A stretch of 64,000 nucleotides of DNA from SHYR01 sp036013055. Its GTDB lineage: Bacteria; Chloroflexota; Dehalococcoidia; UBA2979. The stretch's first letter is position 1. Each line of letters begins with the position of its first letter. Below, one piece after another: positions 33,225 to 44,432 of the stretch. The stretch covers positions 62,001-126,000 of the forward strand of contig DASCQM010000012.1 of NCBI GenBank assembly GCA_036013055.1. The letters run 5' to 3'. The position numbers were made by a program, and so were the translations under genes. The notes beneath the pieces were generated by a model. The model saw only the letters and a program-made list of their open reading frames with translations. It did not search any database and was not told where the DNA came from.

Positions 33225-33818
33225 TTAGTCGGAGGTCGTCGGCAGCAGGTCGGGGCGCTCGGCCTCGAAGGCGTCGATGTCGGCCTCGTACTCGAGCGTC
33301 ATGCCGATGTCGTCGAAGCCGTTCAGCAGCCGCCAGCGGGCAAACGGGCTGACCTCGAAGTGGCGCTCCCAGCCGTCGCCAGCGCGCACGGTCTGCGTCG
33401 CGAGATCGACCTGAATCTGCGCGTCCGGCAGCTCCTCGGAGCGTGCCATCAGGTAGTCGACGTCCTCCTGCGGTAGCTCGACGGTGAGCAGGCCGACCTT
33501 CATGCAGTTGTTCTTGAAGATGTCCGCGAAGGAGGGCGCGATCAGTGCCTCGACGCCGAGGCCTTCGACGGCCCAGACGGCGTGCTCGCGGCTGGAGCCG
33601 GAGCCGAAGTTGTGCTGCGAGATCAGGAGCTTCGAGCCATCGTACGCCGGGTCGTTGAGCACGAAGTCCGGGTCGTCGCGCCACGCCTCGAACGCGAACT
33701 CGCCGTAGCCAGTGCGTTCGATGCGCTTGAGGTAACGGGCCGGGATGATCTGGTCCGTGTCCACGTTCACGCGATTCAGGGGAATCGCCTTGCCGGTGAC
33801 GGTGCTGACTGCCTTCAT
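33225..33818 (-). CDS. leuD: 3-isopropylmalate dehydratase small subunit
   Basis: Swivel-domain subunit of isopropylmalate isomerase. The 197-residue product has VTGKAIPLNRVNVDTDQIIPARYLKRI at residues 7-33, ILISQHNFGSGSSREHAVWA-like (LLISQHNFGSGSSREHA) and FADIFKNNCMKVGLL: all diagnostic. It lies 40 bases after leuC. Confidence 0.95.
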   Translation of the reverse strand: MKAVSTVTGKAIPLNRVNVDTDQIIPARYLKRIERTGYGEFAFEAWRDDPDFVLNDPAYDGSKLLISQHNFGSGSSREHAVWAVEGLGVEALIAPSFADIFKNNCMKVGLLTVELPQEDVDYLMARSEELPDAQIQVDLATQTVRAGDGWERHFEVSPFARWRLLNGFDDIGMTLEYEADIDAFEAERPDLLPTTSD

Positions 33819-33858
33819 CGTTCTCTCCGCTCTCTCAAGTATTCGTTACTGAAGCGAT

Positions 33859-35331
33859 CTACTGGACGTCTCGCACGTCGACGAAGTGGCCCGCGATCGC
33901 CGCGGCTGCCGCCATCTCGGGGCTGACGAGGTGCGTGCGACCGCCGGGGCCCTGCCGCCCTTCGAAGTTGCGGTTGGAGGTCGAGGCGGAGCGCTCGCCG
34001 GGCAGCAGGATGTCCGGGTTCATGCCGAGGCACATCGAGCAGCCCGCGTCCCGCCACTCGACGCCGGCAGCGGTGAAGATCTTGTCGAGACCCTCTTGCT
34101 CCGCCTGAATCTTCACGAGGCCGGAGCCGGGCACCACCATGGCGCGCACCGAGTCCGTGATCTGCTTGCCTTCGAGCACCTTCGCTGCCGCGCGCAGGTC
34201 CTCGATGCGACCGTTCGTGCAGGAGCCGATGAAGACGCGGTCGATCGCGATCTCCGCGATCGCCATGCCGGCGGTGAGGTCCATGTACTCGAGCGCTCGT
34301 GCCGCCGACTCCTGCTGCGTCGCGTTTGCGAAGCTGCCGGGGTCGGGCACGCGGGCGTTGACCGGCGCGCCCTGGCCGGGGTTCGTACCCCACGTGACGA
34401 AGGGGACGATCGCGGTGCCATCGAGCACGACCGACTTGTCGAAGACGGCACCGTCATCGGTCACCAGCTCGCGCCAGCCCTCGACGGCACGATCCCAGTC
34501 ATCGCCCTGCGGCACCTGCGGGCGGCCCTTGAGGTACTCAAAGGTGGTTTCGTCGGGGGCGATCAGGCCAGCGCGTGCGCCCGCCTCGATCGACATGTTG
34601 CAGACGGTCAGCCGCCCCTCCATCGAGAGGCTGCGGATTGCCTCGCCGCGATACTCGATCACGTGGCCGACGCCGCCATCGACGCCGATCTCCGCGATGA
34701 TCGCGAGGATCACGTCCTTCGCGGTGACGCCCGGGCCGAGCTCACCCGTGACCTCGACGGACATCGTCTTCGGCTTCACCTGCGGTAGCGTCTGCGTGGC
34801 GAGCACGTGTTCGACCTCGGACGTGCCGATGCCGAACGCGAGCGAGCCGACCGCGCCGTGCGTCGATGTGTGGCTATCGCCGCAGACGATCGTCATGCCC
34901 GGCTGGGTGTAGCCCTGCTCCGGCCCGATGATGTGCACGACTCCCTGGCGGATGTCGAAGATGTCGAACAGCGGAACGTCGAACTCCTCCGCGTTCGCCT
35001 GCATCACGCTGATCTGCTGCGCGGAGAGCGGATCGGGATTGGGCTTGTCGCGGTCGATCGTCGGCACGTTGTGGTCGACGGTCGCGAGCGTAAGGTCGGT
35101 GCGCCGCACCTTGCGACCGGCGAGCCGGAGCCCCTCGAAGGCCTGCGGCGACGTCACCTCGTGGACGAGGTGGAGGTCGATGTAGAGCAGGTCAGGACGG
35201 TTGGCGAGCATCGCCTCGGCCTCGGTTTGCTCGGTGCCGTCCAGCGCGGCGCGGCGCGCCTGTTCCTGCAGCGGACTGCCCACGGCGTGGGTGTCCCAGA
35301 TCTTCTCGGAGAGTGTGCGTGGATCGCTCAA
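33859..35331 (-). CDS. leuC: 3-isopropylmalate dehydratase large subunit
   Basis: Aconitase-family subunit carrying a 4Fe-4S cluster. The 490-residue product has KIWDTHAVG, YIDLHLVHEVTSPQAFEGL, VVCGDSHTSTHGAVGSLAFGIGTSEVEHVLATQT in parts, the cluster cysteines in FIGSCTNGRIEDL and DAGCSMCLGMNPD, and the closing SNRNFEGRQGPGGRTHL. Slightly longer than the usual 465-470 residues. Paired with leuD. Acts in leucine and citramalate-dependent isoleucine synthesis. Confidence 0.95.
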   Translation of the reverse strand: MSDPRTLSEKIWDTHAVGSPLQEQARRAALDGTEQTEAEAMLANRPDLLYIDLHLVHEVTSPQAFEGLRLAGRKVRRTDLTLATVDHNVPTIDRDKPNPDPLSAQQISVMQANAEEFDVPLFDIFDIRQGVVHIIGPEQGYTQPGMTIVCGDSHTSTHGAVGSLAFGIGTSEVEHVLATQTLPQVKPKTMSVEVTGELGPGVTAKDVILAIIAEIGVDGGVGHVIEYRGEAIRSLSMEGRLTVCNMSIEAGARAGLIAPDETTFEYLKGRPQVPQGDDWDRAVEGWRELVTDDGAVFDKSVVLDGTAIVPFVTWGTNPGQGAPVNARVPDPGSFANATQQESAARALEYMDLTAGMAIAEIAIDRVFIGSCTNGRIEDLRAAAKVLEGKQITDSVRAMVVPGSGLVKIQAEQEGLDKIFTAAGVEWRDAGCSMCLGMNPDILLPGERSASTSNRNFEGRQGPGGRTHLVSPEMAAAAAIAGHFVDVRDVQ

Positions 35332-35370
35332 GGTTTCGGCCTCTCGTCGGCTCGTGCGTGCGTTCTCTGT

Positions 35371-36909
35371 CTACGTCTGCTGCGCCGCGAGAGCGCCAAG
35401 GTACCGGTTCAACGCATGCACATAGGCGCGCGCGCTGGCAACCAGGATGTCGGTGTCTGAGGCGCGGCCGCTGAAGGCGGCACCGTCCGCATCGATCCGG
35501 ATCGTGACCTCGCCCTGGGCGTCGATGCCCTCGGTGACGGACTTCACGGAGAACTCGGTGAGTTCGTTCTGCACGCCCATCACGCGATTGATCGCCTGGC
35601 AGACCGCATCGACGGGACCAGTCCCGATCGCCGCGTCCTCGTGCGATTCGCCGTCGGGGCCGATCAGCCGCACGCTCGCGGTTGGCGCACCCTTGTCGCT
35701 GGTCGAGACCTGCACGAGGTCAATCGCCCACTGCTCGTCGACCTCCAGCGAGGTTTGCTCCGAGACGATCGCTTCGAGGTCACGGTCATCGACCTCGTCC
35801 TTGCGGTCGGCGACCTCCTTGAAGGCCTCGTGGACGCGCTCGAACTCATCGTCGTCGAGCGACATGCCGAGGTCGTCGAGCCGCGAGCGCAGCCCGTGTC
35901 GCCCGGAAACTTTCGTGAGCACGATGCCCTGTCCGGTCGGCTGTCCGACCTCCTCGGGGCTCATGATCTCGTACGTCTCGCGCATCTTCAGCACGCCGTC
36001 CTGGTGGATGCCTGAGGAGTGTCGGAAGGCGTTGCGTCCGACGATCGCCTTGTTCAGTTGCACGGCGATGCCGGAGGCACGCTCCACCACGCGGCTGGCG
36101 TTGTAGAGCTCCCGCGTGTTCGCATCCGTGTGCACATTGAGGAAGTCCGGGCGCGTCTTGATCGCCATGATCACCTCCTCGATGGAGGTGTTTCCGGCGC
36201 GCTCGCCGATGCCGTTGATCGCGCCTTCGACCTGCCGCGCACCGCCGAGTACCCCGGCCAGCGAGTTCGCGGTCGCCATGCCGAGGTCGTTGTGGCAGTG
36301 CACGGAGACGCGCGCCCGGTCGATGTTCGGCACCTTCTCAAAGATCGAGCGCACGAACGCCTCGAACTCGGCGGGGATCGCGTAGCCCACGGTGTCGGGG
36401 ATGTTGACCGTGGTCGCGCCCTCGTCGATCGCCGCTTCCAGCATCTGGTAGACGAACTGCGGGTCGGAGCGCGAGGCGTCCATCGGCGAGAACTCGACGT
36501 CGGAGACGTAGCCCTTCGCGCGGGCGACGGCGGCGCGCGCCATCTCGATCACGTCTTCCTTGTTCTTGCGAAGCTGGTGCGCCATGTGTACGTCGCTGGT
36601 CGAGATGAAGACGTGGATGCGTGGCGATTCCGCGCCCTTCACCGCCTCGTAGCAGGCATCGACGTCGTCGAAGACTGCGCGTGCGAGTCCAGCGATCACC
36701 GGGCCCTTCACCTCGCGGGCGATCTCGGTCACCGCCGCCAGGTCGCCGGGCGATGTGGCGGGGAAGCCCGCCTCGATGAAGTCGACGCCGACGCGTGCCA
36801 GCTGGCGCGCGATCTCGAGCTTGTCTGCGGCGCTGAATGAGATGCCCGCCGACTGCTCGCCGTCGCGCAGCGTGGTGTCGAAAATATAGACCTTGTCGCT
36901 GTCTGTCAT
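35371..36909 (-). CDS. leuA: 2-isopropylmalate synthase
   Basis: First committed enzyme of leucine synthesis. The 512-residue product has YIFDTTLRDGEQSAGISFS, DFIEAGFPATSPGD, HCHNDLGMATANSLAGV (metal His-x-Asn/His), GAINGIGERAGNTSIEEV, HSSGIHQDGVLK and a C-terminal LeuA regulatory domain with ASVRLIGPDG and GPVDAVCQAINRV. ATG 36909 chosen; the frame extends 29 codons upstream into the leader region. Full-length regulatory domain suggests leucine feedback. Confidence 0.95.
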   Translation of the reverse strand: MTDSDKVYIFDTTLRDGEQSAGISFSAADKLEIARQLARVGVDFIEAGFPATSPGDLAAVTEIAREVKGPVIAGLARAVFDDVDACYEAVKGAESPRIHVFISTSDVHMAHQLRKNKEDVIEMARAAVARAKGYVSDVEFSPMDASRSDPQFVYQMLEAAIDEGATTVNIPDTVGYAIPAEFEAFVRSIFEKVPNIDRARVSVHCHNDLGMATANSLAGVLGGARQVEGAINGIGERAGNTSIEEVIMAIKTRPDFLNVHTDANTRELYNASRVVERASGIAVQLNKAIVGRNAFRHSSGIHQDGVLKMRETYEIMSPEEVGQPTGQGIVLTKVSGRHGLRSRLDDLGMSLDDDEFERVHEAFKEVADRKDEVDDRDLEAIVSEQTSLEVDEQWAIDLVQVSTSDKGAPTASVRLIGPDGESHEDAAIGTGPVDAVCQAINRVMGVQNELTEFSVKSVTEGIDAQGEVTIRIDADGAAFSGRASDTDILVASARAYVHALNRYLGALAAQQT

Positions 36910-36973
36910 GTCGTCTGTCCCCTGTCGGTTCGTGTCTCGCTGCTCGCTGCCCGGGGGCTCCCTCCCATCCCCG

Positions 36974-37060
36974 TTACGAGGAGGAGGGCCGCCCAAGCAT
37001 GAGGCTGCGGCGACCCGACGAGCGCGCCAGCAAGAGAGACTGCGTCACGGGGGGCGTCAT
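36974..37060 (-). CDS. Putative Leu-rich leader peptide before leuA
   Basis: A 28-codon minus-strand ORF between ilvC and leuA with SLLLARS and two further Leu codons. Its ATG lies two bases after the ilvC TAG, so it may be translated by ribosomes finishing ilvC. It ends 64 bases before leuA. The following leader is GC-rich, but a clear terminator is not seen. The analogy is with leuL; evidence is weaker than for the cimA and ilvB leaders. Confidence 0.42.
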   Translation of the reverse strand: MTPPVTQSLLLARSSGRRSLMLGRPSSS

Positions 37061-37062
37061 CG

Positions 37063-38064
<1,002 letters not shown>

Positions 38065-38118
38065 GTGGCCTATCCCCCTCTTAGTCGATGTCTCTCGGTA
38101 CTTCCGAGAAGCATCGTG

Positions 38119-38690
38119 TTACTTGCTGACGTATGGCAGTTCGCCCTCGGGCCGCCTGCCTGACTCTGTGTGGAATCTCTGAATCTCTTCCGATTCCTGC
38201 TCGTGCACCGCGGTCACCTGTTCGCCGCGGGCCATTGCCACGCGACCCGTGCGCACCATCTCCAGCACGCCGTACGGCTTCAGGTTCTCGATCAGTGCCT
38301 CCAGCCGGTCACCCTCCGCGACGATCTGAATCACCAGCGTGGTCGGTGAGACATCGACGACCTGCGCGCGGAAGATTTCGACGATGTCGATCACCTCGCG
38401 CCGGTTCAGCGTGCCACATCGCACCTTCAAGAGCGCGAGTTCACGTGAGACGGTCTCGACCTGCGAGAGGTCACTGACCTTGATCACGTCGATCAGCTTG
38501 TTCAGCTGGTGCTCGACCTGCTCAACGATGCCGTCCTCGCCTTCGAGCACGATCGTCATGCGCGAGATGCCCTGCTCCTCCGTCGTACCGACGGCGAGAG
38601 AATCAATGTTGAACCCACGACGGCGGAAGAGTGACGCGACGCGCGTGAGCACGCCCGGCCGGTCCTCCACCAGCGCGACGACGGTGTGCT

Positions 38691-38694
<4 letters not shown>
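38119..38694 (-). CDS. ilvN: Acetolactate synthase small (regulatory) subunit
   Basis: ACT-domain regulatory subunit that confers valine feedback. The 191-residue product starts MKHTVVALVEDRPGVLTRVASLFRRRGFNIDSLAV, split at the ACT core (residues 5-75), followed by ISRMTIVLEGED and a second half with RREVIDIVEIFRAQVVDVSPTTLVIQ. ATG 38694 overlaps the ilvB stop (ATGA). It has an about 25-residue charged C-terminal tail beyond the common length (about 165). Confidence 0.94.
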
Positions 38695-40376
<1,682 letters not shown>

Positions 40377-40513
40377 GGTGATGTCCAACTTCTGTCTTGC
40401 TGCGGTGTGCTGCGCTTTCGTGGCAGCGGGTGCGACGTGTGACGACCTCGGCGCTGCCGTTGTGGGACGCCCGACACGCGGGCGGAGGCGGGAGCTCCGT
40501 CTGGGAGCGCCGC

Positions 40514-40597
40514 CTAGCTAAGTACGAGTACGAGTAGCTGGCCGCGGAGGGACGCGGCAGTCAGTGATGCGGAGCTGCGGTATGTCGTGCTGTTCAT
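40514..40597 (-). CDS. Putative Leu/Val-rich leader peptide of ilvBNC
   Basis: A 27-codon minus-strand ORF ending QLLVLVLS, with six consecutive Leu/Val codons just before the stop. It starts only 8-10 bases downstream of the predicted -10 element, so translation would be almost leaderless. After the stop the leader can form a CGCCCG/CGGGCG hairpin with a five-base loop (plus-strand about 40468-40486) and others. Position 138 bases before ilvB and the codon run are as expected for Leu/Val attenuation. Confidence 0.7.
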   Translation of the reverse strand: MNSTTYRSSASLTAASLRGQLLVLVLS

Positions 40598-40604
40598 CAC
40601 GAGA

Positions 40605-40637
40605 ATTAGTATTGGGGTGCGAGCCGAGACCCGTCAA
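40605..40637 (-). promoter_or_regulatory. Promoter of the ilvB leader
   Basis: On the minus strand TTGACG (40632-40637) is followed after 18 bases by AATACT (40608-40613) within the A/T-rich word AATACTAAT. Transcription would begin near 40599, immediately before the leader ATG at 40597. Confidence 0.6.
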
Positions 40638-40675
40638 CTCGACTGCGCCGCACCGACGCAGCGGGCCGCCGCAGG

Positions 40676-41419
40676 CTAGCGGTTCGTGTTCCCGCTCAGC
40701 TTTCGCTTGAGCCCGGCGAGGATCACATCAAGACCGAACTCGAATTCGTCGTCGGTCGCGCACTGCGCCAGGTAGGGGGCGATCTCGACGATGTGCGGGA
40801 AGTCGGACGCCGGCAGGTCGGCGAGCGGTAACGAACGGTTCGTCCGGTCAGACGCGAGCTGCCGCCCGGCCACCGCGCTGGAGACCAGCATCGGCGTGGC
40901 CGTCTGCTGCAGCACGTAGCCGAGCACGTGTGCGACGAGCGTGTGCCAGCCATGGTGCGCCATGTCGGCGCTGAACCCGGCCTCGCGCAACGCGCCGACG
41001 CCCGATTCCATCATGTGCAGGTACGCCGGACCACGGTTCGAGCCGGCGAGGATGATCGGCACGATCTGCTCGTGCGCCGCGAGTGCCTGCCGCGCCGACT
41101 CCGCAACCTCGCGAGTGCGCTCGTCCCAGCTTCCGCTTGCCGACGAGGGGATCACGACCTCGGCGAACACCAGGTCGGCGATCCCGACGAGGATGTCGTC
41201 CTTGTTATCGATGTGGTTGTAGAGCGACATCGCCTCGACATCGAGTTCCGCGGCGAGCTTGCGCATGCTGAGGGCCTGCAGGCCGTGTTGGTCGGTGTAG
41301 GCGAGTGCGGCGGCCAGGATGTGGCCACGCGAGAGCGGGGTGCGTCCGTTGGGTGACTTGCCGTCCCCGTACTGGGTCGTGGTCCCGGTCGTGTGTTCAG
41401 TCAGGGGCTGCTGGGTCAT
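40676..41419 (-). CDS. TetR family transcriptional regulator
   Basis: A 247-residue repressor: a disordered N-terminal tail (to about 28), TetR helix-turn-helix LSRGHILAAALAYTDQHGLQALSMRKLAAELDVEAMSLYNHIDNKDDIL in residues 29-77, and a C-terminal ligand domain of the TetR_C class (FEFGLDVILAGL near the end). Its own promoter carries a perfect inverted repeat (41453-41483), so autoregulation is likely. Ligand unknown. Adjacent genes on the same strand upstream encode the hydrolase-cyclase. Confidence 0.9.
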   Translation of the reverse strand: MTQQPLTEHTTGTTTQYGDGKSPNGRTPLSRGHILAAALAYTDQHGLQALSMRKLAAELDVEAMSLYNHIDNKDDILVGIADLVFAEVVIPSSASGSWDERTREVAESARQALAAHEQIVPIILAGSNRGPAYLHMMESGVGALREAGFSADMAHHGWHTLVAHVLGYVLQQTATPMLVSSAVAGRQLASDRTNRSLPLADLPASDFPHIVEIAPYLAQCATDDEFEFGLDVILAGLKRKLSGNTNR

Positions 41420-41452
41420 GGCCTGTCCGCCGGTATCTCAAGTGTGGTGACG

Positions 41453-41491
41453 CTTACGACGTAAGATAGCCGTACGTCGTAAGCCCCGCAA
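41453..41491 (-). promoter_or_regulatory. TetR-type operator overlapping its promoter
   Basis: Perfect ten-base inverted repeat CTTACGACGT / ACGTCGTAAG with an 11-base spacer (41453-41483). On the minus strand it overlaps a promoter with TTGCGG (41486-41491), a 17-base spacer and TATCTT (41463-41468), so bound repressor would block polymerase. It is 34 bases before the TetR ATG. Confidence 0.78.
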
Positions 41492-41538
41492 CAGCGGTTC
41501 CCCCAAATACGCCGCAGCGGCGCAGTCGATGAGTCGAG

Positions 41539-42885
41539 CTACGGACGGACGGTGTGCAGCGTGACCGGCGCGTCGAAGCCTTTGAGCGTCACATCGCCCG
41601 CGTCCTCGAACGTGAAGCCCTTGCCCGCGACGAGCTGACGCACGACGTCCGCGACGAGCACCTGACCCGGCTCCGCGCGGTCGCAGATTCGGGCAGCGAG
41701 AATCACGGCAGTGCCGAAGAGGTCGTCGTCCTCGGCGATCGGTTCGCCGGCGTTGATGCCGACGCGCACGCGAACCTCGCCGCCTGTGAGCCCGCGCTGG
41801 ATGTCCATCAATGCGGCCACCGCGCCGGCGGGCGACGAGAAGGTCGCCATGATGCCATCGCCGGTGTGCTTCACCTCGCGGCCGCTGTGTTCGGCGAGCG
41901 CGGCGCGCACGGTGTCGTTGTGGCCGTGCAACACCTCCTGTGCGCGCTCGTCGCCGAGCGAGGTCGTCAGCTCCGTCGATGATTCGAGGTCCGTGAAGAG
42001 GATCACCTGCACCTCGCCTGCGGCTGATGCGACTTGTGCGGTGGGTGCGACAGCTGCTGCCTGACTGGTGGTCTCACCCTCAAGCAGGTGCTGATCGATC
42101 AACGCCGCGAGATCACTGGCCTCTTCCTCGTCACGCGGAACGTGCCAGGTGCCTTCGAGCGGGACGAAGTGTGCGCCGGGAATCAGCGCAGCTAGCTGTT
42201 GTCCACCGGCAATCGGAACGGCACGGTCACCCCGGCGATGCAGCACGATCGTTGGAGTGGTTACCTGCTTTGCTGCGTCAGTGACATCGAGCGAGTAGGC
42301 GAGTTCAAGGTACCCCGCCGCCACCTCAGCGGAAGCAGACTCGCGCTGGTGCTTCGCCATCTTGTCGGCCTCTTCGAGCGAGGCACCGGGGGTGAACATA
42401 TCGGTCAGAACCTTTGATCCGATTCCCCAGTGTGAGCGCACCACGGCGAGCATTGACTCCCGAACTGCTGGCTTGAAGTACGTCGTGGGGCCGTCGGCAA
42501 ACGATGCGTACAGCGCGAGCTTACCAACTCGTTCTGGGTGCTCGGCAGCGAACATCACCGCGATCGGGCCACCCTGAGAGATCCCGAGGAAGTCGGCCTG
42601 ATCCGCGCCGAGATCATCAAGCACAGCCTTGGCCTCGATCACGCCTCGTTCGATGCTGAATTCAGTAGTACTGCGTTCCGAGAGCCCGCACCCCTGCTTG
42701 TCCCAACTCACGACAGTGTGCGTCTGCGTCAACCGCTCCCTGATGGTGCTCGGCACTTCGCGACCCAGGTTGGTTATCCAGCCCGGCGGAGCGACGAGAA
42801 GCGGCCCGTCGCCCTCGGCGGAGTAGGCGATCTTGACGCCATCGGGAGTGGTGCAGAAGCGAATATCCGGGGCCATGACGGCCAT
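41539..42885 (-). CDS. Alpha/beta hydrolase fused to class III nucleotide cyclase domain
   Basis: A 448-residue two-domain protein. N-terminal alpha/beta hydrolase (about 1-265): nucleophile elbow FLGISQGGPIAV (Ser), Asp in RRGDRAVP, His in GTWHVP. C-terminal class III cyclase (about 285-445): metal Asp residues in LFTDLESS and HTGDGIMATF, base-recognising Lys in EVKHTGD and Asp in EDDDLFG. The transition-state Asn of the N-x3-R motif is Ile (GTAVILAARI), so catalytic output is doubtful or altered. ATG 42885 used; ATG 42876 and TTG 42903 are alternatives. The fusion may couple hydrolase-like ligand sensing to cyclase output. Confidence 0.88.
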   Translation of the reverse strand: MAVMAPDIRFCTTPDGVKIAYSAEGDGPLLVAPPGWITNLGREVPSTIRERLTQTHTVVSWDKQGCGLSERSTTEFSIERGVIEAKAVLDDLGADQADFLGISQGGPIAVMFAAEHPERVGKLALYASFADGPTTYFKPAVRESMLAVVRSHWGIGSKVLTDMFTPGASLEEADKMAKHQRESASAEVAAGYLELAYSLDVTDAAKQVTTPTIVLHRRGDRAVPIAGGQQLAALIPGAHFVPLEGTWHVPRDEEEASDLAALIDQHLLEGETTSQAAAVAPTAQVASAAGEVQVILFTDLESSTELTTSLGDERAQEVLHGHNDTVRAALAEHSGREVKHTGDGIMATFSSPAGAVAALMDIQRGLTGGEVRVRVGINAGEPIAEDDDLFGTAVILAARICDRAEPGQVLVADVVRQLVAGKGFTFEDAGDVTLKGFDAPVTLHTVRP

Positions 42886-42924
42886 TATGCACGCGCGGCG
42901 CAAGCGGATCGGGCTTCCCGACCG

Positions 42925-44424
42925 CTACTGCCCCCAGATTGTCGTCTGCGGGTGCATCTGCGCCCACGCGAACCAGTAGAGCTCGTCGCCGGGCAGCGAG
43001 GAGTAGCGTCGGCCGTCCTCGGTGCTGACCAGCGCGTCCTCCTGTACGAACCAGCGCGTGCCGTCTGATCCGTCGTCGCCGTTCGCGATCAGGTCGCGAT
43101 CGTCCTCGCTCAGCCCCGTCACTTCGAGGCCGGCCGCGTGGTAGATGCGGATCGCCGCGCCCGCACCCTCCGAGAGCAGCACGATCGCGGTGCCGCCGAC
43201 GTTGTCATGCACGGCCTCGCGCGATCGCAGCAGCGAGGCGGGATAAGCGCGCGCCTCGCCCTCGATCACCACGCCGACGATGCGCTCCTCGGCTGGCAGG
43301 CGGTCGTCGATCGCGACGATCGGGTACTGCGGGACGTCGGATTCCGCCTCGGAGCCGAGCCCGGCGCCGGGGGAGTAGTCGCGGACGTGGCCGGTGTTGA
43401 GGTCGAGCGTGAACGTAGCGTGGTGGCGGTCCGACCAGTCGCCCCAGGTGGCGGTGAGCAGCGGGTAGCGGGCCAGTTCGATGCCTTCATCCAGCAGGGG
43501 GCCAGCGACCGGGCGGCCGCTCAGCGGATCCCAGAGGCTGCCCGTCTCCTCGTCGAAGAGCAGTGATCGCGAGTCGTGGATCAGCCCGGATGCGCCGAGC
43601 GTGTAGCGCTCCTCGCCCACGCGCGGGTCGAACGCGACGGCCCCGCCGCAGGGGCGGCAGAAGGCGATCACGACGGGCTCGTCGCCGACCTCCTCCTCGA
43701 TGATCTCGTGCCACGCGACAATGCGACGGGGGTAGGCGCGGGATTCTCCATTCAGGAGCAGTCCGTAGACGACATCGTCCCCGCTCAGGTAGCGCTCTTC
43801 GACGCGGTGGACGAGCGGCGGGTCCCGCAGCGGTTCAACCTCGTTTGGGGCCGCGCGTGACCAGATCAGCAGCTCCGGGCGCAGCTCGTATTCGCGGTCG
43901 TCGCGGAGCAACTCCGCGTAGCGCGGGTCGATGAACGAGAGCAGGCGGCCCTTCCAGCCGATGTAGCCCGGCGGCAGCCGTAGCTCTTGCGTCGCGGCCC
44001 ATGCGTACCACGCGGCGGGGTCATTGAGGCGACGTCCGGTCAGTACTTCCAGCGCATCCTCGATCCAGCGCGCCCAGCCGACGGCGAGCCAGCGCATGTC
44101 GATCAGCGGCGCGATCAGTCGAGGGTCGCGCGAGGCTCCCATCGCCTCGATCGCTTCGACCGTCGCGGCCTGCGGCGGCAGGCAGTCGGCAGCCATCGAC
44201 GGGTCGTCGTACCAGCAAACGGCGTCGCGCATCAGCGCCAGCACGCCGGCGTCGCTGAGCGGCGTGCTGGCGGCTGGCGTGGGCGTCGCAGGCACCGTCG
44301 TGGCGCTCGCCGTCGCGGTCGGCAGGGGGAGGAAGAGGTCGGGCGGGTCGTCGTCTTCGACGCAGGCGACGAACAGGACGGAGAGCGCCGCCAGCAGGGT
44401 GGGGAGCAGTCTCACGCGCCCCAT
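42925..44424 (-). CDS. DUF3179-family lipoprotein
   Basis: A 499-residue exported protein: signal peptide with lipobox VLFVAC, Thr/Ala/Pro linker, an all-helical region (about 60-190) and the DUF3179 domain (about 205-490) with YGLLLNGESRAYPRRIVAWHEIIEEEV, VVIAFCRPCGGAVAFDP (Cys-x2-Cys), IHDSRSLLFDEETGSLWDPLSG and the repeated EGEARAYPASLL. Function of the family is not known; Cys pair suggests metal or thiol chemistry. ATG 44424 selected at the signal peptide. Confidence 0.85.
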   Translation of the reverse strand: MGRVRLLPTLLAALSVLFVACVEDDDPPDLFLPLPTATASATTVPATPTPAASTPLSDAGVLALMRDAVCWYDDPSMAADCLPPQAATVEAIEAMGASRDPRLIAPLIDMRWLAVGWARWIEDALEVLTGRRLNDPAAWYAWAATQELRLPPGYIGWKGRLLSFIDPRYAELLRDDREYELRPELLIWSRAAPNEVEPLRDPPLVHRVEERYLSGDDVVYGLLLNGESRAYPRRIVAWHEIIEEEVGDEPVVIAFCRPCGGAVAFDPRVGEERYTLGASGLIHDSRSLLFDEETGSLWDPLSGRPVAGPLLDEGIELARYPLLTATWGDWSDRHHATFTLDLNTGHVRDYSPGAGLGSEAESDVPQYPIVAIDDRLPAEERIVGVVIEGEARAYPASLLRSREAVHDNVGGTAIVLLSEGAGAAIRIYHAAGLEVTGLSEDDRDLIANGDDGSDGTRWFVQEDALVSTEDGRRYSSLPGDELYWFAWAQMHPQTTIWGQ

Positions 44425-44432
44425 CGCTGCGC

